64,000 nt of DNA from Cyclobacteriaceae bacterium (lineage in GTDB: Bacteria > Bacteroidota > Bacteroidia > Cytophagales > Cyclobacteriaceae). Both the position numbers and the translations under genes were made by a program. Below are positions 45,816 through 54,282 of this stretch, piece by piece; the stretch's first letter is position 1, and each line of letters begins with the position of its first letter. The notes under the pieces were generated by a model. It had not been told where the DNA came from. It did not search any database and was given only the letters and a program-made list of their open reading frames with translations. The DNA lies in NCBI GenBank assembly GCA_958296015.1, contig CATQIH010000039.1, positions 1 to 64,000 on the forward strand, in the 5' to 3' direction.

Positions 45816-47027
45816 TTACCTAAATAGCGTAATGGTACCGGTTTGTTCTATAGGTATCTGATTATCAAAAACCGCTCTCAAAAAATAGGTATATACGCCA
45901 AATTCCGCCGGTTGCCCGTTCTGTAGGTTCATCCCGTCCCATCCTTTCTCCATCGCTTCCTCTGCCGAGGTGGTCTGATACACCACCATGCCCCAGCGGT
46001 TGAATATTTTAAAGACAAAATCCTGCGGGGCAATATTGCTGGCAAATATTTTCAGCACCCTGTTGCGCTCGTCGCTGGCATTTGGATCAAAAGCGGTAGG
46101 CACAGCTACTTCGTTTTCCATTGAAAATTCTGTGGTGATGCCCAATGCCAGGTAAGGTAGGGCACTTGCCTGCTTGCTGCTGACACTACCTCCCTGCTGA
46201 TCACCCGTGGCGGCTGACCGACCCAGGCTCTCAAACGTGCCTTCCTTTGTTTCAGAGGCAGCCACTACCATACCTGTCAGGTCTTTGAAGCCTTCATCGC
46301 CTCCAACAGCCAGCGAGATAGCGGAGCCTTCATACGTGCCATCCAGCACCAGCACTTCCCAGTATCTGACGGCAGAAACACGTTCCAGCGCACTTCCGGG
46401 TGTTGCCTTCAGGTTAGGCTGCTGCACACTTACTTTCAGCGTGGGTTGCACGCCCTGCACATCCAGCAGTTCTAAAGGGAGGAATCGGCTGTTATCGCCT
46501 ACCGGAAAATAGCGATATCCTGTGCCTTTGTAGACCATAAATCCATCGATATAGGATGACTCGCTGCCTTCGTTCACTATGGCATCAGGCAACAACTGCA
46601 AAGTATAGGGAGCCGTGACGTTGGTATGCACCACCCCTTCATCCAACAACAGACTGTCTCCTATCGTTAGGTGGCTCAGAAGCTGTTTATCGCCACCGCC
46701 TGTGATTTGCAGTACGGCTATGCTTTGGTTGTTGTGGTTTACCTGCTGTTGCTGCGTACCGTTGAAGATCACTTTTCCTTTGACATCGTCATAAGTACCT
46801 TCATTGAGCCAGTTTCCACTCACAGATATCTGTCCGTTGTTGGTCACCGTACCCCGGTTCAAAAGGCCACCATCAACCGTAACTATGGCTCCTTTGGCAA
46901 TCCACAGCGTCTGTCCACTGGTATTGGTCAGCATTTGTGCCTGGCAAATAGCAGGAAACAACAGCATAGCTACAACAATATGACGGAAAAATCCGCTACG
47001 AAAGGCAGTCTGGTAAATGGTGTACAA
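45816..47027 (-). CDS. Type IX secretion cargo with gliding-motility C-terminal domain
   Basis: A 403-residue exported protein and first gene of the surface operon. A signal peptide (...FPAICQAQ) precedes repeats of hydroxyl- and Asn-rich beta structure (GTVTNNGQISVSGNWLNEGT). The last 90 residues form the gliding-motility-associated domain: VPTAFDPNASDERNRVLKIF, FVFKIFNRWGMVVYQTT and GVYTYFLRAVF. This is the type B sorting domain, exported through the type IX system with help of a SprF-like protein, encoded next. Confidence 0.9.
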   Translation of the reverse strand: MYTIYQTAFRSGFFRHIVVAMLLFPAICQAQMLTNTSGQTLWIAKGAIVTVDGGLLNRGTVTNNGQISVSGNWLNEGTYDDVKGKVIFNGTQQQQVNHNNQSIAVLQITGGGDKQLLSHLTIGDSLLLDEGVVHTNVTAPYTLQLLPDAIVNEGSESSYIDGFMVYKGTGYRYFPVGDNSRFLPLELLDVQGVQPTLKVSVQQPNLKATPGSALERVSAVRYWEVLVLDGTYEGSAISLAVGGDEGFKDLTGMVVAASETKEGTFESLGRSAATGDQQGGSVSSKQASALPYLALGITTEFSMENEVAVPTAFDPNASDERNRVLKIFASNIAPQDFVFKIFNRWGMVVYQTTSAEEAMEKGWDGMNLQNGQPAEFGVYTYFLRAVFDNQIPIEQTGTITLFR

Positions 47028-47113
47028 TGAAACTTGTTTATGCTATTTAATTTCTTTCCAATGTAAAGCTATTTCGCATAAAAAGTCCAGTGCACTATCA
47101 TTTTATTGATTTT

Positions 47114-50100
47114 TCAAAAACAAATGCTGGCATACGGGCAGTAGCTGCATTTTTTCTGGTCGGTTGTCTGATCGAAAGGCGTTTGTTCATCAAAAATTTC
47201 TTCGATAAGCCCAGTTAGTCCCTCTACAAAGGCTGTATGATGTCCGGTAAAATCACCAATTGTTTGCCTGCTCATGGTGAATTGCGGGTCAAAGGGTTCC
47301 TGAAAGATATTTTTGGCATTCACCAGCCCCGGTATGATCTGTGTGCCTACCGCATGTTGGTGCTCATTTTCTTCATACAACAACGCATAGAAGAAAGCCT
47401 GCATGGCCGCTTTGTTTCTTTTAGGGTTTTCTCTGTCAAACAGTGAGGCAATGTCAGCCACCTCTTTCTCATCGCGGCCTGTCTTATAATCCAGCACCCG
47501 CACTACGTTTGCTTTGCGATCGATGCGGTCGACGATGCCTTTGAGCGATACGGTGAAAGATTGCCCTTGTGCATTGTGCACCGACAGGTTGTACAGGTAA
47601 TTATCCTTTTCCAATCCTAAAATCTCGAAGGGTGCATATTGTGCATCCAGGGCCAGAATGCGCAGTGCCATTTTGCGGATGATCTCACGCACGATCAGGT
47701 TTTTCCCTTCAAAGACAAAGGCTTGTCCGGGATCTATCTGGAAGTGCTGGCAGAAAGCTTTTTCCATCGCCTGATTCAGATGCTTTTGCGTGATCACATG
47801 GATAGCATCGGTATCTATGGTTGGGCTGCTCTTTTCCTGCTGATATTGCAGATAGGCCAGCTCCATCGTTTTGTGCAGGATATTGCCAAACACAGCCGGG
47901 TCTATTTCTTCCTGTAATGTATCGGCTTCCTTGATGCCTGCCACATATTTGAAGTAGAACTTCAACCGGCAATCCAGGTAAGTATTCAGCGCAGAAGGAG
48001 TCAGCTCTACTGGGGCCTTATCGCCTTTGATGAACCGCGCCATACTTTTCCGTACTTCTGGCGTTTTTTCTATGGTCAGCCGTGGGGCCGGTATGGCATG
48101 TACCGGCATCGCCATGATCTGCTGCGCGATAAACAAGTTGCCATTGCCCCTGGGAAAACGCAGCCTGCCATCTTCCAGCCGGTCGGATTCGTACATAAGC
48201 TGGTACAGAAAACGGCTGGGTTCGCCGCTGAGCCTGACGGTATCTTCGGTATTGTAGAAGCAGTACACGTTTTTGGCTTTTTGCAGCAGCCTAAAAAAAG
48301 CATAAGCGTAGAGCATATCCTGATGATCCTGGCTGGGCAGGCCAAAGCCTTTGCGCAGGCTGCCCGGCACAAAGGAACTGTTGGTGTCTGAAGGAGGATA
48401 AATGCCTTCGTTCATAGACAGGAAGAATACGTGCTCGAAGTCCAGGTTACGTGTTTCCAGCACGCCCATGATCTGTAGTCCACGCAAAGGCTCACCGGTA
48501 AAGGGCACCTTCAGCGACTCCATCACCTGCCGGAAAAGCCGGAAGAACACCGGCATATCCAGTCGCCAGCCACGTTCTGCCATAATAGCTTTCAAACGGT
48601 TGAGCGATATGTAGAAATGATACACCAACTCCTGCTCCAGATCGGGTATTTTCGGAGCCTGCTCATCTGCTGCTTCAGCTTCGTTTGATTCTACAGCCTC
48701 TATGCTGGCATCTGATGGTTTTTCCTGCTCCTGTACCAATTCGTTGAGCTTCAGCAGCACTGCCTGTAGGTAGTCAAACATGGCTTCCATTTCCTCTACG
48801 GGCCTGAAGATCAGCGGATACAGCGGATGATCACCTGCAATATCTCCGATGCGCACATACACACGGTTATTTTTCATGAGCTTTTGCACATTCTGCACAG
48901 ACAGTTCCGGATTGGACTGCACCAGGTAAGGATGTTTGAGAATGGCGACCACCGAGCTATGGTAATAGACAAACGACTTGCGGCTTTCGTCGTATTTCTT
49001 TTCCTGTTGCAGCGTAAAAAGCTCTTCCATCAGGCTATACAGCGACGTTTTCTGCAAAGGGTATCCCATTGTTACGTTGATGCGAGAGATTGTGCTGGGC
49101 ACAGAATGCAGCACTGGAAATAGCAATTGCTCATCGGGAAGCACAACCACGGTCTTTTCTGGTCTGTAGCCAGGCTGCTGTGCCAGTTCGCCCAGCAGCT
49201 CGCCCAACTTCTTGGCCTGGCCCACCTCCAGCGTGGTAGCAATCATCTGCATGTTTTTGGGCGTATTGTGAGTGAAGTGTGCAGGCAGAGGCTGCTCAAA
49301 AGTAGCGGACAATACCGGATGCTGTTGGTATCTTCTGAAATAAGTGCCTGCTTCCTGCTGCCGGTCTTCTACATAAAGCGCATCCACATCCCAAAATACC
49401 TGCGCCTGTTGTTCTTTAACAAACCAGCTGACGATCTTTTCTTCGGTGCGGGTAAAACCATTAAGCCCGACAAATACCAGCGGCGAATGGCGATCATCCA
49501 GCCGGTATTCGTCGGCCAGAGTGGCTATTTCGCGGGCTATCATACCGGGGTAGGCCATGTACTGGCTGGCAAGCCGCTGGCGGAAGGCTTCGTATACACC
49601 ATACAGCTTTGACCACAGGCTTACAAACTGCTCCTGGCTTTCAGATTGTTTGCCACTGATGAAGGAAAAGCTTTTCCAAAACTGGTTGATGGCTGCTATT
49701 TGCTCTTTGTTCAGGTAATCAAACCGCGCCTCCAGTTCCTTTAGGTCGTGGATATTGGAAAAAAGATCGGCGGCATTGACTTGCCAGCTATCTATTTCGT
49801 CAAAATCACGCAGCAACATCTCGCCCCAGTGATAAAACCGGTCGAATGACTCCCGGATACCGGTCTGCTCCGAAAAAACATCGAACAAAGTATAGATCAG
49901 GGTTAACTTATCGGCACATTTCTTTGTTGATAGCTGAAATATAAAATCTTCAAAGGTCAGCACTTGCGGAGATAACAATGGCCGATCGATGATGGCGGCC
50001 AGCGCATCGCGAAAAAAGATACCTGCCCGATGGTTGGGAAACACCACGGTGACGTTGCTCAGTTCGTTACCGTATTGGTGAAATAGTTTTTCGGCAACAG

Positions 50101-50119
50101 TATCAAGAAAGTTTCGCAT
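47114..50119 (-). CDS. AddB-like PD-(D/E)XK nuclease
   Basis: A 1001-residue protein with the inactivated-helicase plus nuclease build of AddB. The N-terminus NVTVVFPNHRAGIFFRDALA is typical. The nuclease domain has VRVLDYKTGRDE near residue 870 and QAFFYALLYEE. Four cysteines for an Fe-S cluster are visible: one near 714 (YLDCRLKFYFK) and three at the C-terminus (KKCSYCPYASICF). It should act with an AddA helicase-nuclease in end resection; no addA is in the window. Confidence 0.88.
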   Translation of the reverse strand: MRNFLDTVAEKLFHQYGNELSNVTVVFPNHRAGIFFRDALAAIIDRPLLSPQVLTFEDFIFQLSTKKCADKLTLIYTLFDVFSEQTGIRESFDRFYHWGEMLLRDFDEIDSWQVNAADLFSNIHDLKELEARFDYLNKEQIAAINQFWKSFSFISGKQSESQEQFVSLWSKLYGVYEAFRQRLASQYMAYPGMIAREIATLADEYRLDDRHSPLVFVGLNGFTRTEEKIVSWFVKEQQAQVFWDVDALYVEDRQQEAGTYFRRYQQHPVLSATFEQPLPAHFTHNTPKNMQMIATTLEVGQAKKLGELLGELAQQPGYRPEKTVVVLPDEQLLFPVLHSVPSTISRINVTMGYPLQKTSLYSLMEELFTLQQEKKYDESRKSFVYYHSSVVAILKHPYLVQSNPELSVQNVQKLMKNNRVYVRIGDIAGDHPLYPLIFRPVEEMEAMFDYLQAVLLKLNELVQEQEKPSDASIEAVESNEAEAADEQAPKIPDLEQELVYHFYISLNRLKAIMAERGWRLDMPVFFRLFRQVMESLKVPFTGEPLRGLQIMGVLETRNLDFEHVFFLSMNEGIYPPSDTNSSFVPGSLRKGFGLPSQDHQDMLYAYAFFRLLQKAKNVYCFYNTEDTVRLSGEPSRFLYQLMYESDRLEDGRLRFPRGNGNLFIAQQIMAMPVHAIPAPRLTIEKTPEVRKSMARFIKGDKAPVELTPSALNTYLDCRLKFYFKYVAGIKEADTLQEEIDPAVFGNILHKTMELAYLQYQQEKSSPTIDTDAIHVITQKHLNQAMEKAFCQHFQIDPGQAFVFEGKNLIVREIIRKMALRILALDAQYAPFEILGLEKDNYLYNLSVHNAQGQSFTVSLKGIVDRIDRKANVVRVLDYKTGRDEKEVADIASLFDRENPKRNKAAMQAFFYALLYEENEHQHAVGTQIIPGLVNAKNIFQEPFDPQFTMSRQTIGDFTGHHTAFVEGLTGLIEEIFDEQTPFDQTTDQKKCSYCPYASICF

Positions 50120-50175
50120 TTAAAATGTAATTTGTTATAAAAAACTTAAATTTGCATTCCTCATCAACAAACTGA

Positions 50176-50586
50176 ATGATACGAGCAGTTAAAACAAAGG
50201 AAAATAAGCGAAGAGTTAAACAATTTTCCCGATATCTTGCCACCGGCCTTTTTTCAGTAGTCATTGAGTTTTCCACGCTGCTGCTGTTGGTAGAAGCATA
50301 CCATATGAACTATCTGGTAGCCAACATCATTGCTTTTGTGATCACAAATATCTTCAACTACTTCATCAGCAGAAGCTGGGTATTTACGGCCGGTAAGCAT
50401 CAGCGATCTGTGGAGATCATCATATTTTTTGTCACTGCCGCCATTGGTCTGGGCATCAACCAATTGGTACTGGCTTCTATGGTGGAATACCTTTCGGTGG
50501 ATTATCGTATCTCCAAGCTGGTTGCCGTCGGCATCGTCATCATCTGGAACTTCTGGGCAAGGAAAAAGCTGGTGTTTAAGGGGTAA
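50176..50586 (+). CDS. GtrA-family membrane protein
   Basis: A 136-residue protein with four membrane segments, of the GtrA family, whose members are often linked to cell-surface polysaccharide or lipid-linked sugar transfer. Typical blocks are FSRYLATGLFSVVIEFSTLLLLV, ANIIAFVITNIFNYFISRSWVF and LVAVGIVIIWNFWARKKLVFKG, the last being the family ending. It is divergent from the AddB-like gene. Confidence 0.9.
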   Translation: MIRAVKTKENKRRVKQFSRYLATGLFSVVIEFSTLLLLVEAYHMNYLVANIIAFVITNIFNYFISRSWVFTAGKHQRSVEIIIFFVTAAIGLGINQLVLASMVEYLSVDYRISKLVAVGIVIIWNFWARKKLVFKG

Positions 50587-50790
50587 TTTCTTGAAATTGA
50601 TAGAAACAGGGAAATTGATAGAGATAGCTAGAAATTTATAGAAATTGCTAATCATTTCCTTTGGCAACTAGGACGAAAAATGAATCAGCCGTAGCCTTGG
50701 TATTCACCAGTGCATCATGTTGTAGCAATAATTGTTTTGTACAAAACCAACCGATCTCTAAGATAATTCGGTTAATTATAGACTACGGGC
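50587..50790. other. Intergenic region with short degenerate repeat
   Basis: Four degenerate copies of a GAAATTGATAGA-like unit (about 50593-50646) follow the GtrA stop. The rest shows no feature. No clear terminator. Confidence 0.4.
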
Positions 50791-51864
50791 CTAGCGTTTG
50801 AGCCGCACCGTAAATATGGCACCTTGATTAGGTTTGCTTTCTACGCTGATCTTTCCTTCATGCATGATCGCAATCTTTTTGGCAATAGACAGTCCCAGGC
50901 CAGTACTTTTCTCTCCTCTGATGCCGTTTCTCCTGGCTTTAGAGAATTCTTTGAAGACCTCTTCGAGTTTGTCTTCACTGATGCCTACGCCTGTATCTTT
51001 TACGCGCAGCAAAGGGTGATGATCATCGCAGTGTAGCTGCACTGTTACCTTTCCACCTTCCGGAGTGAACTTAACGGCATTGGAGATCAGGTTGAAAATC
51101 ACATGTTGAAACTTTTGCGGGTCGATAAGTGCCTGCACTTGCTGGTTGTCTATTTCTCTGACAAGTTCAACCTTATTGGCCTTAAACTGACCTTCAAACG
51201 ATTGAAGCACATTATCGAGCAGAGATTTCAAGTCTGTTTTGGTAAGGTCTACCGACAAGTGAGAACCGCTCAGTTCAAGCAGCTCAAGCATACTGCTGAT
51301 AAGTTGCAGCGACCTATGATTGGACTTGCTCATGATATGTATAAAGTTGAGGGCTTCATCAGATTGACCATCTTGCACAGCATCTTCCATCATTCCCAGG
51401 AGTGCCTGAATGTTGCGCAACGGGTTCTTTAGGTCATGTGCCAACATGCGGATAATATCCTCGCTTCGCTCGTTAATGGCTTCCAGTTTCGACAGTTGCT
51501 CTTTCCGGTGGCTGATGTCAGAAACATGGGCTACAATCCGGTATACCTCTCCTCTTTTATCCTCTATTGGAAAGGTTCGCAGGTTCATCCAGGTAGCTGA
51601 ATAAGCTTTGTTATTTACCTTAAAATCATGGTCCTGATAAGCATCATCTGCACCAAAACTTTCCAGGACTTTTTCAAATGCCTCCCGCTGGTCAGGGTGC
51701 ACAAAGTCCAGCATCAGTTTGTTGTCCCTAAGCTTCTTTATTTTGAAGTTAGAGTAATCTTTATATCCTTGTGTTAGGTAAATAATCTTTTGTGTTTCAA
51801 TGTCCCAGATAAAGAAGAATTCTGGCACATTGTCTGTGATCTGCTTGTCAAGGTCTTCTTTCAT
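50791..51864 (-). CDS. Soluble PAS-domain sensor histidine kinase
   Basis: A 357-residue cytoplasmic kinase with no membrane segment. A PAS fold (about 10-120, FFFIWDIETQKIIYLTQGYK through YRIVAHVSDISHRK) is followed by a HisKA domain with the phospho-acceptor His143 in LAHDLKNPLRN, and an HATPase domain with VIFNLISNAVKFTPEG, VKDTGVGIS and TGLGLSIAKK. No response regulator lies beside it, so it is an orphan kinase. Confidence 0.93.
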   Translation of the reverse strand: MKEDLDKQITDNVPEFFFIWDIETQKIIYLTQGYKDYSNFKIKKLRDNKLMLDFVHPDQREAFEKVLESFGADDAYQDHDFKVNNKAYSATWMNLRTFPIEDKRGEVYRIVAHVSDISHRKEQLSKLEAINERSEDIIRMLAHDLKNPLRNIQALLGMMEDAVQDGQSDEALNFIHIMSKSNHRSLQLISSMLELLELSGSHLSVDLTKTDLKSLLDNVLQSFEGQFKANKVELVREIDNQQVQALIDPQKFQHVIFNLISNAVKFTPEGGKVTVQLHCDDHHPLLRVKDTGVGISEDKLEEVFKEFSKARRNGIRGEKSTGLGLSIAKKIAIMHEGKISVESKPNQGAIFTVRLKR

Positions 51865-51958
51865 ACTTGTCTGTCTAATAAGGACGTTATCTGTTGTTCA
51901 GTATACAAACCTAAAATAGTTTTCAGGTAAAAACTATTCGTTTTGTGTAAAGTAAGCT

Positions 51959-52684
51959 TTACACCACCGTAATATTTTCCTGTGAGATAGTGGGCAGGTT
52001 GTGCAGACTTAGGTATACCTGCACCAGCATGGTAATATTGCGCTTGCAATAGCGGGAAATCCTGTCTATGTCCTCCTCCCGGTAATACACCCGGTTGATA
52101 TCGCCACCTTCTATGCCGGTATCTTCTCCCGCCTCCACATGAAACAGCGCAGCCAGCAAGTCCAGAGAAGTGTAATGCTTGTAATCCCCAAACTTCCACA
52201 AGTTCATGGTATCTATGTGGTTCACTTCCCACGATTTTTTCCCGCTCAAGGCCAGGGAAGGCGGCAGGGTGATGCCATTGACCAGCATCCGCCGACAGAG
52301 GTACGGGAAGTCAAACTCTTTGCCGTTGTGTGCACAGAGACGCACCTTTTTTTGGTCGAACTTCAGTACGGTATCTTTAAAATTTTGTAGCAATTCCTGT
52401 TCGTGCTCTCCCGAAATACACTTTACACGCAACTCATACGAGCTATCCTCCAACTCATGAAAAAAGCCTACGGAAATAACCACCACTTTCCCAAACTCCG
52501 CATAGATGCTACCTCTATCAAAGTACAGTTCTCCGGCAGATTTTTCATCGGCATTGCGCAAGTGATCTGCCTTCCTGTCCCAGGCTTTCTGCATCCGTTC
52601 TTCCAACTGGTCATAATCTGCTTCAGCAGTGACGGTTTCTATATCCAAAAACAAAATATGGGGTGAAAGTGGATTTGTTGGCAT
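51959..52684 (-). CDS. DEDD-type 3-prime to 5-prime exonuclease, one acidic residue replaced
   Basis: A 241-residue RNase H-fold exonuclease of the PolB-like predicted family. Motif I is ILFLDIETV (Asp/Glu), motif II AHNGKEFDFPYLCRRM, then HIDTMNLWKFGDY. The last motif, normally YxxxD, reads YCKRN, so the final metal-binding Asp is Asn (codon AAT where GAT is expected). It may be impaired or may use another residue. It lies between dcd and the histidine kinase on one strand. Confidence 0.8.
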   Translation of the reverse strand: MPTNPLSPHILFLDIETVTAEADYDQLEERMQKAWDRKADHLRNADEKSAGELYFDRGSIYAEFGKVVVISVGFFHELEDSSYELRVKCISGEHEQELLQNFKDTVLKFDQKKVRLCAHNGKEFDFPYLCRRMLVNGITLPPSLALSGKKSWEVNHIDTMNLWKFGDYKHYTSLDLLAALFHVEAGEDTGIEGGDINRVYYREEDIDRISRYCKRNITMLVQVYLSLHNLPTISQENITVV

Positions 52685-52745
52685 GTTTTATCTTTTATCA
52701 ACTGTGGAGACACCATGTATGGTGTCTGTACTTATTAATCATCAA

Positions 52746-53270
52746 TTATTTCTTCTCAAAATCTTTGAACAGCATGCTGGGCTGAATGCCTTTGTTGTTT
52801 TGGTATTTGCCACTGCTATATATCTCAAAATCGCCTTCGATGGCGTGGTAAAATATCTGACAGATTTCCACACCGGCATAGATGCGGATGGGTTGCACAC
52901 AGAACATTTCCAATGTCCAGAAGCCAGAGAAGCCAATGTCGCCAAACCCTGCGGTAATGTGCACAAAAAGCCCCAAACGACCAATAGAAGAGCGTCCTTC
53001 GAGCATCGGCACATAGTTGTATGTTTCGGTATACTCCAGCGTTCTGCCCAGGTAAAGCTTGTCTTTTTCCATCAGCAACCCTTCTTCCGGAATAGTAAGC
53101 CTGGTGGCCGTGTTTTCCTTTTTCATGTCCAGGTGCGGCTCATCGTATATTAGCAAGTCGTGGTGCAGCCGCAGGTTATAGCTATTGGGGTTGAGCTGCT
53201 CTTTGCGAAAAGGATCAATCTTGATATTATGGCCCAGTTGGGCATGGATAGATTTTCCAGAAAGAATCAT
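52746..53270 (-). CDS. dcd: dCTP deaminase
   Basis: A trimeric enzyme of the dUTPase fold, 174 residues, converting dCTP to dUTP (or to dUMP in bifunctional members). The start MILSGKSIHAQL and blocks NPNSYNLRLH, LEGRSSIGRLGL and the catalytic region GFGDIGFSGFWTLEMF with the key Glu are typical. The tail is KYQNNKGIQPSMLF. Family is firm; mono- versus bifunctional cannot be decided by eye. Confidence 0.93.
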   Translation of the reverse strand: MILSGKSIHAQLGHNIKIDPFRKEQLNPNSYNLRLHHDLLIYDEPHLDMKKENTATRLTIPEEGLLMEKDKLYLGRTLEYTETYNYVPMLEGRSSIGRLGLFVHITAGFGDIGFSGFWTLEMFCVQPIRIYAGVEICQIFYHAIEGDFEIYSSGKYQNNKGIQPSMLFKDFEKK

Positions 53271-53319
53271 AGGTATTAATGTTTATCGCCAAAGGTAGGA
53301 AAAAATATCGTTTTTTGTT

Positions 53320-53350
53320 TTTGTATTCTAAAAACGCTTGTCTACATTTG
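53320..53350 (+). promoter_or_regulatory. Promoter of the tRNA-Gly / tRNA-Leu unit
   Basis: TTTG (53320-53323), a 19-nt spacer and TACATTTG (53343-53350) match the Bacteroidota consensus TTTG-N19-TAnnTTTG exactly. Transcription would start about 20 nt before the tRNA-Gly. Confidence 0.75.
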
Positions 53351-53374
53351 CACTCCATTGCCGATAAGGTAAAC

Positions 53375-53450
53375 GCGAAAGTAGCTCAGCTGGTAGAGCG
53401 CGACCTTGCCAAGGTCGAGGTCGCGGGTTCGAACCCCGTCTTTCGCTCCA
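53375..53450 (+). tRNA. tRNA-Gly (anticodon GCC)
   Basis: 76 nt including an encoded CCA. Acceptor stem GCGAAAG / CTTTCGC, anticodon arm GACCT-TGCCA-AGGTC with GCC at 53408-53410, and T arm CGCGGGTTCGAACCCCG are all canonical. The discriminator is T. It is first in a two-tRNA transcript. Confidence 0.97.
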
Positions 53451-53459
53451 ACACACTAC

Positions 53460-53495
53460 CTAAAGCGGCTACATGTAGTCGCTTTAGTGGTTTTT
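53460..53495 (+). terminator. Hairpin with T run between the two tRNA genes
   Basis: CTAAAGCGGCTAC / GTAGTCGCTTTAG is a near-perfect stem, followed by TGG and TTTTT ending 3 nt before the tRNA-Leu. It could attenuate transcription into the intron-bearing tRNA or act as a processing signal. Confidence 0.55.
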
Positions 53496-53533
53496 AGCGC
53501 CGGGATGGTGGAATCGGTAGACACGCAAGACTT

Positions 53534-54282
53534 AGACGTGTATGTTCTTTGATATAGTTGGTTAATATCTTTATTTTAGGTCAAAAAACTAAAATGAAGT
53601 TATGGCGAATTAAAAGCAGAATCGACGACGACCTGTTTATTAAAATTTGTGACTCGTCAAAATCTATGGCGGAAGCTGCTTCTAAACTAGGTTTACATTT
53701 TAATTCTTTTAAAAAGCGTGCTTGCGAGTTAGGCTGTTACACTCCTAATCAAGCAGGCAATGGTATCAGCAAAAATAAGCCGTGGATACCATTAGAGGAA
53801 ATTATTGAGAGTAATCTTCATCCTCACTATCAGACATATAAGCTAAAGCAAAGACTTCTGATGCAAGGAATTAAAGAAAACCGATGTGAAGAATGCGGAA
53901 TTATAGAATGGAATGGAAAAGCTATTGGTATGGAACTACATCATATAGATGGTAACCGTGCGAATCACTTTCTTGACAATCTAATGATGTTATATCCGAA
54001 TTGCCATAGCCAAACAACCAACTATCGAGCAAAGAATAAACGATAATTGAGTGCCCATACGGAAACGTTTGGAGTAGAACTTCTCAAATTCGGGGAAGCC
54101 TTCTTTCTGTAACAACAGGAATGGTAATCCCGAGCCAAGTTTCGAAGTAATTCGGAAAAGGTGTAGAGACTTGACGGGAAGCACCTACGTTCTTGCAAGA
54201 GAATAAGGTGAAGAGAAAGTCCAGACTACAAAATCTGTAATAATTAGCAATTACAGATGCAGCGAAAGCTGTAGCGAGTACG
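53534..54282 (+). mobile_element. Group I intron (IC3-like) in the tRNA-Leu(UAA) anticodon loop
   Basis: A 749-nt self-splicing-type intron. It follows a U at the end of exon 1 and ends with G (54282). Exon GACTT pairs with the guide GAGT at 54049-54052 to form P1, so the endonuclease gene sits in the P1 loop. P2 is a GAAA-capped hairpin at 54055-54072. Core elements follow in order: TCAAATTCGGGGAAGCC (54084-54100), GGTAATCCCGAGCCAAG (54123-54139), GGTGTAGAGACTTGACGGGA (54160-54179) and AAGGTGAAGAGAAAGTCCA (54205-54223). P7 is GACTT / AAGTC, and P9 hairpins include ATCTGTAAT / ATTACAGAT and GCAGC-GAAA-GCTGT. These closely resemble cyanobacterial and plastid tRNA-Leu introns. Confidence 0.93.
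53594..54046 (+). CDS. Intron-encoded HNH homing endonuclease (possibly degenerate)
   Basis: A 150-residue protein inside the intron, from the ATG at 53594. The N-terminal part is a helix-turn-helix-like DNA-recognition region (SMAEAASKLGLHFNSFKKRA) with the family element YTPNQAGNG. The C-terminal HNH has CEECG, MELHHIDGNRANH and LDNLMMLYPNCHSQTTNY. The usual LCPNCH is LYPNCH here, so one zinc ligand is Tyr, a TGT-to-TAT type change. The frame is otherwise intact. Its base composition is AT-rich relative to flanking genes. It would promote intron spread by cutting intronless tRNA-Leu alleles. Confidence 0.85.
   Translation: MKLWRIKSRIDDDLFIKICDSSKSMAEAASKLGLHFNSFKKRACELGCYTPNQAGNGISKNKPWIPLEEIIESNLHPHYQTYKLKQRLLMQGIKENRCEECGIIEWNGKAIGMELHHIDGNRANHFLDNLMMLYPNCHSQTTNYRAKNKR

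Noticed and set aside
53279-53497. 72-codon plus-strand reading frame
   Set aside because: It runs through the tRNA-Gly gene; the VAQLVERDLAKVEVAGSNP type translation is the well-known artefact of reading a tRNA.
53534-54282. Split after the first T of the anticodon loop (alternative splice sites)
   Set aside because: That would leave a GAA anticodon in a leucine-type tRNA and the intron would not end in G; only CTT / AAAA joining satisfies tRNA and group I rules.
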